The notes beneath the pieces are model-generated. The model was not told the origin of the DNA and did not search any database. It saw nothing but the letters and a program-made list of their open reading frames with translations. Of a stretch of DNA of 36,507 bases, positions 31,608 through 36,507 are shown piece after piece. Positions within the stretch are counted from its first letter, which is position 1. Each line of letters opens with the position of its first letter. The translations under genes were made by a program, and so were the position numbers. The DNA lies in the NCBI GenBank assembly GCA_001828935.1, contig MHZX01000088.1:16566-53072 (forward strand), given 5' to 3'. This DNA is from Rhodocyclales bacterium RIFCSPLOWO2_02_FULL_63_24 (lineage in GTDB: Bacteria > Pseudomonadota > Gammaproteobacteria > Burkholderiales > Rhodocyclaceae).

Positions 31608-33041
31608 ATGAATGCCATCGCATCCACATCGCAACAGGCAGCACACGCTACCGCGTTCAAGGGCGCATTCGGGCGCATGCATGCTGCCAGCCGGCGCAGC
31701 CTGATCGTCGAGCGGCGCAGCCGCGAGGCGCGGCTGGATGCGCTGGCCGCGTTGGTGCACGACAATGCCGAGCGCTTCGTTGCGGCGATCGCCGCCGACT
31801 TCGGCCATCGTTCGGCGCACGAAACCCGGCTGCTGGAGCTGTTTCCCAGCCTCGAAGCAATACGCCACAACCGTTCCCACCTCGGCGCCTGGATGCGACC
31901 GCAGCGCACCTCGCCGTCGATCTGGTTCCGCCCTGGGCGGGCGCGCATCATCCCGCAGCCGCTGGGCGTCGTCGGCATCATGGTGCCCTGGAATTATCCC
32001 TTGCTGCTTGCGGTCTCGCCGCTGGCGGCGGCCTTGGCGGCGGGCAACCGGGTGCTGGTCAAGATGTCGGAGTTCACCCCGTGCACCGGCGAACTTCTCG
32101 CCGAACTGGTGGCACGCTACTTCACGGAAGACGTGGTCACGGTGGTGCTCGGCGATGCGGCGGTGGGTGCCGAGTTCGCGCGCCTGCCCTTCGATCACAT
32201 GTTGTTCACCGGGTCGACCCGCGTCGGCCACGACATCATGCGCATGGCGGCCGACAACCTGACGCCGGTGACGCTGGAGCTGGGCGGCAAGTCGCCGGTG
32301 ATCCTCGGTCCCGACTATCCGCTGCAGAAGGCGGCTGAACGCATCATGGTCGGCAAGCTGATGAATGCCGGCCAGACCTGCATCGCGCCGGACTACGTGC
32401 TGGTGCCGGCCGGTCGCGAGCAGGCCTTTGTCGACGCCGCGTGCGCGGTGGTGGCGCAGTGCTACCCGGCCATGGCGACGACGCCGGATTACACGGCGAT
32501 CATCAACGAGCGGCACTACCAGCGCCTGCAGGGCTATCTCGTCGACGCGCAGGCCAAGGGCGCCCGCGTCGAGCCGTTGTCGACGGCGGCGCCGGATGCG
32601 GTTGCGCGCCGGCTGCCGCCGCTGGCCCTGCTCGACGTGCACGACGGGATGCAGGTCATGCAGGACGAGATTTTCGGGCCGCTGCTGCCGGTGTTGCCCT
32701 ACACCGACCTCGACGCCGCGATCGCCCATGTCAATCAGCGTCCGCGCCCGCTGGCGCTGTACTGTTTCGAGAACGACGCGCGCCGCCGCGACCGCGTGCT
32801 GCACGAGACGATCGCCGGCGGCGTCACCGTCAATGACACCATCCTGCACATCGCCCAGGAAAACCTGCCCTTCGGCGGCGTCGGCCCCAGCGGCATGGGC
32901 CATTACCATGGCATCGAGGGCTTCAGGACCTTTTCCAAGCAGAAGGCGGTGTTCTACCAGTCCTCGCTCAACGGCATGTCGCTGTTCAATCCGCCCTACG
33001 GCAAGTTGTTCGAGCGCCTGACCAAGTTCCTCATTCGCTGA
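31608..33041 (+). CDS. laoC: Coniferyl-aldehyde-dehydrogenase-type ALDH, LaoC-like
   Basis: A 477-aa NAD(P)-dependent aldehyde dehydrogenase of the coniferyl aldehyde dehydrogenase subgroup. WNYP (128-131), catalytic-base E224 in LELGGKSP and nucleophile C258 in NAGQTCIAPDY are intact. The arrangement aldehyde dehydrogenase, small Tat-type protein, GMC dehydrogenase matches the laoC, laoB and laoA genes of Pseudomonas aeruginosa that oxidise long-chain alcohols. The likely task is aldehyde to fatty acid. ATG at 31608 follows GGGGGAG. A short inverted repeat CTAATC/GATTAG (31542-31568) lies upstream. The lao assignment is by synteny; no LaoR-type regulator is adjacent. Confidence 0.85.
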   Translation: MNAIASTSQQAAHATAFKGAFGRMHAASRRSLIVERRSREARLDALAALVHDNAERFVAAIAADFGHRSAHETRLLELFPSLEAIRHNRSHLGAWMRPQRTSPSIWFRPGRARIIPQPLGVVGIMVPWNYPLLLAVSPLAAALAAGNRVLVKMSEFTPCTGELLAELVARYFTEDVVTVVLGDAAVGAEFARLPFDHMLFTGSTRVGHDIMRMAADNLTPVTLELGGKSPVILGPDYPLQKAAERIMVGKLMNAGQTCIAPDYVLVPAGREQAFVDAACAVVAQCYPAMATTPDYTAIINERHYQRLQGYLVDAQAKGARVEPLSTAAPDAVARRLPPLALLDVHDGMQVMQDEIFGPLLPVLPYTDLDAAIAHVNQRPRPLALYCFENDARRRDRVLHETIAGGVTVNDTILHIAQENLPFGGVGPSGMGHYHGIEGFRTFSKQKAVFYQSSLNGMSLFNPPYGKLFERLTKFLIR

Positions 33042-33580
33042 TGGCAATGCTCACCCGACGTCAATTCATCAAGACCGGAATCGCCGGCGGCGTGCTGCTC
33101 GCCGCGGCGGCGATTTTGCAGAAGCCGCTGGACCGGGCAGGCAAGCAGGCACTGGTCGCCGGTAATCCGCTCGATCCCTCGCTGCGCGCCGTGATCACGG
33201 CGATCGCGCCGGTGCTTTTGCAGGACGCCTTTCCGGTGGCCGGTCCGGAGCGCGCCGCGGCGCTGGAACGCATCGCCAGGGGCGTCGCGCTGGCGGTCGG
33301 CGCCCTCAGCGCCGCGGCACAGAAGGAAGTGGCGGAACTGTTCGCACTGCTGGCCTTCGCCCCGACCCGCGTCGCGGTGGCCGGGGTCACGGCGTCCTGG
33401 GATCGGGCCAGCGCGGCCGACATCGAGGGCTTCCTGCGGCGTTGGCAGCACAGCCGCCTCGACTTGTTGAAAAGCGGCTATCAGGCGCTGCACGATCTGG
33501 TGCTCGGCGCCTGGTATGCCGATCCGCAATCCTGGACCGCGATTGCCTACCCCGGTCCGCCCGTGCTGGTGAAATCATGA
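33041..33580 (+). CDS. laoB: Small Tat-signal protein, LaoB-like partner of GMC dehydrogenase
   Basis: A 179-aa protein with a twin-arginine leader (TRRQFIKTGIAGG followed by a hydrophobic stretch, residues 5-24). The rest is helical with no cofactor motif. Small proteins of this kind accompany GMC-type membrane dehydrogenases, resembling gluconate 2-dehydrogenase subunit 3, and help them fold or be exported. It overlaps the preceding aldehyde dehydrogenase stop by one base and the next gene by ATGA, so it is tightly coupled to both. Confidence 0.75.
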   Translation: MAMLTRRQFIKTGIAGGVLLAAAAILQKPLDRAGKQALVAGNPLDPSLRAVITAIAPVLLQDAFPVAGPERAAALERIARGVALAVGALSAAAQKEVAELFALLAFAPTRVAVAGVTASWDRASAADIEGFLRRWQHSRLDLLKSGYQALHDLVLGAWYADPQSWTAIAYPGPPVLVKS

Positions 33581-35187
33581 TCCGAGACCCTTACCCGGAG
33601 GGCATCGCGCGCGGCTGGAAGGTGATCGACGCCGCGAAGCTCGACGGCGATCGCGAAGACGAGGCCGACGTGGTGATCGTCGGCAGCGGCGCCGGCGGCG
33701 GCATCAGTGCCGAGATCCTGGCCAGGTCGGGCTTGCGCGTGATCGTCGTCGAAGAAGGCCCGTTGCGTTCGACGCAGGATTTCCACATGCGCGAGGCCGA
33801 GGCCTATCCGGACCTGTACCAGGAATCCGCGGCGCGCAAGACGGCCGACAAGGGCATCAACATCCTGCAGGGACGCTGTGTCGGCGGTTCGACCACGGTC
33901 AACTGGACCAGCAGCTTTCGCACACCGCCGGCCACGCTGGCGTTCTGGCAGCGCAACTTCGGGCTCGCCGACTACACGCAGGAAGCCTTGCTGCCCTGGT
34001 TCGAGATGGTCGAACGACGGCTGTCGATCAGCGCCTGGTATGTGCCGCCGAATGCCAACAACGAAATCCTGCGCACCGGCGCGAGCAAGCTCGGCATCGC
34101 CACCCAGGTGATCCGGCGCAACGTGAATGGCTGCTGGAACCTGGGCTACTGCGGCACCGGCTGCCCGACCAACGCCAAGCAGTCGATGCTGGTGACGACA
34201 CTGCCGGCCGCGCTCGATCTGGGGGCGACGATCTATTCCGGCCTGCGCGCCGAGCGTCTGGTCTTCGCCGGCGACAAGGCGACGGCGCTCGAATGCGTAG
34301 CCATGGATGCGGCCGGGATTCATCCGCAGGCGCGCCGCGTGCGGCTGCGCGCCAAGCACTTCGTGCTCGCCGCGGGCGCCATCGGCAGCCCGGCGTTGCT
34401 GCTGCGCAGTGCGGCGCCCGATCCGTCGGGCCAGCTCGGTCGGCGCAGCTTTTTGCATCCGACGGTGATCAGTTCGGCGCTGATGGATTCGGTGGTCGCC
34501 GGTCACGCGGGTGCGCCGCAGAGCCTGTATTCCGATCACTTCCTCGACAACTTGCCGATCGACGGCCCGCTGGGCTACAAGCTCGAAGCGCCGCCGCTGC
34601 ATCCGGTGCTGTTCGCCACCACGCTGCAGGGCTTCGGCGCCGGCCATGCGACCCTGATGCAGCAGTTCAACCAGGCCCAGGTGCTGCTCGCCCTGCTGCG
34701 CGACGGCTTCCACCCGGCCAGTCGCGGCGGCCAGGTGCGCCTGCGCGACGACGGCACGCCGTTGCTCGACTACCCGCTCGACGATGTGATCTGGGACGGC
34801 GCACGGCGCGCCCTGCTGAGCATGGCCGAAATCCAGTTTGCCGCAGGGGCGAAGAAGGTTTACGCGGTGCACGAGGAATGCAGCGGCTGGGACAGCTGGG
34901 CCGCGGCCAAAGAGGGCATTGCGCGGCTGCCGATGCAGGCGCTGACCATGCGCGTGGTCAGCGCCCATGTCATGGGCGGCTGCGCCATGGGTACCGACGC
35001 GGATAGGTCGGTGGTCGATCCGCGCGGACGCCATCACCAGCTCGGCAATGTCACGGTGGCCGACGGCTCGCTGTTCCCCACCAGCATCGGCGCCAATCCG
35101 CAGCAGTCGGTGTATGGCATCGTCGCGCGCAACGCCTCGGCGCTGGCGCAGTCAATCACGGGGCGGCCGGCCGCGCCCCTCGCCTGA
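33577..35187 (+). CDS. laoA: GMC-family alcohol dehydrogenase, LaoA-like
   Basis: A 536-aa FAD-dependent GMC oxidoreductase. The FAD site VVIVGSGAGGGISAEIL starts at residue 32. QGRCVGGSTTVNW is the second signature, and the C-terminal catalytic histidine lies in SAHVMGGCAMG, followed by the N in GANPQQSVYG. There is no own signal peptide, which fits export with the Tat-bearing partner. It probably oxidises a long-chain primary alcohol to the aldehyde for the upstream aldehyde dehydrogenase. Electron acceptor and exact substrate cannot be told from sequence. Confidence 0.85.
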   Translation: MIRDPYPEGIARGWKVIDAAKLDGDREDEADVVIVGSGAGGGISAEILARSGLRVIVVEEGPLRSTQDFHMREAEAYPDLYQESAARKTADKGINILQGRCVGGSTTVNWTSSFRTPPATLAFWQRNFGLADYTQEALLPWFEMVERRLSISAWYVPPNANNEILRTGASKLGIATQVIRRNVNGCWNLGYCGTGCPTNAKQSMLVTTLPAALDLGATIYSGLRAERLVFAGDKATALECVAMDAAGIHPQARRVRLRAKHFVLAAGAIGSPALLLRSAAPDPSGQLGRRSFLHPTVISSALMDSVVAGHAGAPQSLYSDHFLDNLPIDGPLGYKLEAPPLHPVLFATTLQGFGAGHATLMQQFNQAQVLLALLRDGFHPASRGGQVRLRDDGTPLLDYPLDDVIWDGARRALLSMAEIQFAAGAKKVYAVHEECSGWDSWAAAKEGIARLPMQALTMRVVSAHVMGGCAMGTDADRSVVDPRGRHHQLGNVTVADGSLFPTSIGANPQQSVYGIVARNASALAQSITGRPAAPLA

Positions 35188-35201
35188 AGCAGGAGTCGGC
35201 G

Positions 35202-36113
35202 ATGGCGGCACGGCAATTCCGCTGGCTGCTGTTCGGCGAACTGCTGTTCTATGTCCTGCTCGGCGCGGTGCTGGTCGGCCGCGGCGGCTGGACCCCGGCG
35301 CAGGCTGCCGGCCTTGCTTTGGGTGGTTTTCTTGGAGTGCGCCTGCTGATCGTCGGGCTGACCTTCGGCCTCATGCTGGGCAATCGCAATGCGGTGCCGC
35401 CCGAGTTGCGCATCGGGCCGCTTGGCGCGCTGCGCATGTTCGCGGCGGAATATCTTGCCTTCGTCCTGATGTTCGCCGCGATCATTCCTTTCGAGAACTT
35501 CTGGCTCGGGCCGGACCGCCTGGCGCATTGCGCCGCGCGGCGCACGCCGCTGCTGCTGATCCACGGCTACCAGTGCAATCGCGGTTTCTGGTTCTGGCTG
35601 CGGCGCAAGCTGGAAGCCGCCGGCTGGACCGTCGCGACGCACAGCCTCGAGCCGGTGTTTGCGGACATCGACAGCTACGCGCCAGGTATCGCGCGGCGGG
35701 TCGACGCAGTGCTGGCGGCGACCGGTGCGCCGCAACTCATCCTGGTCGGCCACAGCATGGGAGGGCTTGCCATTCGTGCCTATCTGCGGCGTCACGGCAC
35801 GGGCAAGGTGGCGCGCATCGTCACCTTGGGTTCGCCGCACCAGGGTAGCCGTCTGGCTTGCCTCGGCCTGGGTCAGAACGCGCGCCAAATGAGACTTGGC
35901 AGCCCCTGGCTGAAGGATCTGGCCGCCGCCGAGACCCTGCCGCCGGGATCGGTGTCGATCTACAGCGGCCACGACAACTATGTGTTTCCGCAGGAGCAGG
36001 CTGCGGCCCTGGCGGGTGCGGCCACGGTTGCCGTCGGCGGCGTCAGCCATCTCGGCATGGCCTTGTCGCCGCGCATGCTGGGCAAGTTGCTGGAGGTGCT
36101 GGAGTCGCCGTAG
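35202..36113 (+). CDS. Membrane-anchored alpha/beta hydrolase, lipase-like
   Basis: A 303-aa protein. Three hydrophobic segments (about 7-27, 34-58 and 78-97) anchor it in the membrane; an alpha/beta hydrolase domain follows. The oxyanion-hole stretch is LLLIHGYQCNRG, the nucleophile S185 is in GHSMGG, and likely acid and base are D258 (SGHDN) and H283 (SHLGM). TLGSPHQGS is typical of triacylglycerol lipase-like proteins. It starts 15 bases after laoA, so it may release fatty alcohols or acids from esters to feed the oxidation operon. That link is inferred. The stop codon lies inside a copy of the dispersed repeat. Confidence 0.83.
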   Translation: MAARQFRWLLFGELLFYVLLGAVLVGRGGWTPAQAAGLALGGFLGVRLLIVGLTFGLMLGNRNAVPPELRIGPLGALRMFAAEYLAFVLMFAAIIPFENFWLGPDRLAHCAARRTPLLLIHGYQCNRGFWFWLRRKLEAAGWTVATHSLEPVFADIDSYAPGIARRVDAVLAATGAPQLILVGHSMGGLAIRAYLRRHGTGKVARIVTLGSPHQGSRLACLGLGQNARQMRLGSPWLKDLAAAETLPPGSVSIYSGHDNYVFPQEQAAALAGAATVAVGGVSHLGMALSPRMLGKLLEVLESP

Positions 36114-36127
36114 TGCCGGCGCCGACT
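36105..36127 (-). repeat. 23-bp dispersed repeat, copy 4
   Basis: On the minus strand this reads AGTCGGCGCCGGC, ACT, ACGGCGA, 20 of 23 identical to copy 1. It overlaps the lipase stop codon and the following stem-loop. Confidence 0.65.
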
Positions 36128-36149
36128 CCCGGCCCGAAGCCGGGGAGTC
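36124..36149. terminator. Stem-loop between the lipase-like gene and the convergent SDR gene
   Basis: GACTCCCGGC (36124-36133) pairs with GCCGGGGAGTC (36139-36149) with a one-base bulge and loop CCGAA. It is symmetric and lies between convergent genes, so it may terminate both. T-runs are weak. Confidence 0.5.
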
Positions 36150-36166
36150 GTGCCTTTCGGTGCTGT

Positions 36167-36507
36167 CTAGAAATGTATCCCGCGCATCAGCTGGGTAAAG
36201 GCGATCTGGTCGGCCGAAGGCATGACCGGCGCATCGCTCTTGCCCTTTGCCGCCGAGGAGTCGGGGAACATCCGGTAGGTGGTGTTCATCACGATCTGCG
36301 CCACGCGCGGCGCCGCCGCGTGCAAGACCTGGCCGAAGATGCCGAGACGGGTGGCGATGCGCACCGGCCGGTTCACGATGGCATCCACGATCATGTCGCC
36401 GGCATCGTCCGGGGTCAGCGTCGGCACGTGGTCGTAGAGCTTGGTCGGGGCGATCATCGGCGTCTTCACCAGCGGCATGTTGATGGTGGTGAACTCGATG
36501 CCGCGAT
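36167..36507 (-). CDS. C-terminal part of a short-chain dehydrogenase/reductase (partial)
   Basis: The last 113 codons of a minus-strand gene whose start lies beyond the window. The sequence RGIEFTTINMPLVKTPMIAP is the strand after the active site of an SDR protein, where the chain turns into the substrate-binding loop. PDDAGDMIVDAIVNRPVRI is also typical. The tail (MNTTYRMFPDSSAAKG) recalls the SDR part of long multidomain fatty-acyl reductase-like proteins. The catalytic residues are outside the window, so substrate is unknown. It is convergent with the lipase-like gene. Confidence 0.75.
   Translation of the reverse strand, partial: RGIEFTTINMPLVKTPMIAPTKLYDHVPTLTPDDAGDMIVDAIVNRPVRIATRLGIFGQVLHAAAPRVAQIVMNTTYRMFPDSSAAKGKSDAPVMPSADQIAFTQLMRGIHF

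Noticed and set aside
1-36507. CRISPR arrays, tRNA or rRNA genes, insertion sequences, integrase or att sites
   Set aside because: No regularly spaced repeats, no tRNA or rRNA-like sequence and no transposase or integrase motif was found by reading both strands.

Overview
The window is GC-rich, densely packed bacterial DNA. Gene content and style (a nif gene block, a sigma54/NifA-type promoter, a cobalamin riboswitch, AzlCD, PilZ/GGDEF proteins, a long-chain-alcohol oxidation operon) suggest a diazotrophic betaproteobacterium, probably in or near the Rhodocyclales. That placement is an inference; no rRNA or other taxonomic marker is present.

Layout. 1-1636 (+) is the end of one nif operon: the tail of a probable nifX, the NifX-associated gene, a small DUF683/CCE_0567-type gene, fdxB and an unrecognised coupled ORF. 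1677-11530 (-) is a ~10 kb type I restriction-modification operon, read as half-size hsdS, hsdM, a Bro-N/DinD-like gene, a rhuM-like gene, full hsdS, a deleted DUF3800 gene, hsdR and an M48/YgjP-type metallopeptidase. Several junctions are ATGA overlaps. It sits between two nif transcription units. 11672-14264 (+) is a NifA/sigma54-type promoter driving iscA-nif, nifU and nifS, which make iron-sulfur clusters for nitrogenase.

14394-19666 (-) is a two-gene operon that looks like a defence module: an AAA/DUF4143 ATPase overlapping (GTGA) a 1334-aa NACHT-like STAND NTPase with a C-terminal PD-(D/E)xK nuclease-like motif. Its promoter region carries a 46-bp near-perfect AT-rich palindrome over the start codon. 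This pair is the best candidate for an undescribed system.

19888-23066 holds a sulfate-binding protein, azlCD and an epd-type dehydrogenase. 23079-26181 (-) is a c-di-GMP group (PAS-GGDEF, an 84-aa unknown, PilZ). 26232-29486 is cobalamin nucleotide-loop assembly: cobT-cobS-cobC (-) behind a cobalamin riboswitch with terminator, and divergent cobU (+). 29483-30682 holds an AT-richer unknown gene and a DUF4160/DUF2442 pair. 31608-36113 (+) resembles the laoCBA alcohol/aldehyde oxidation operon, followed by a membrane-anchored lipase-like hydrolase. A truncated SDR gene ends the window on the minus strand.

A 23-bp GC-rich repeat (AGTCGGCGCCGGC, 3 variable bases, ACGGCGA) occurs in at least five places between or at the ends of genes. 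No tRNA, rRNA, CRISPR array, transposase or integrase was seen.
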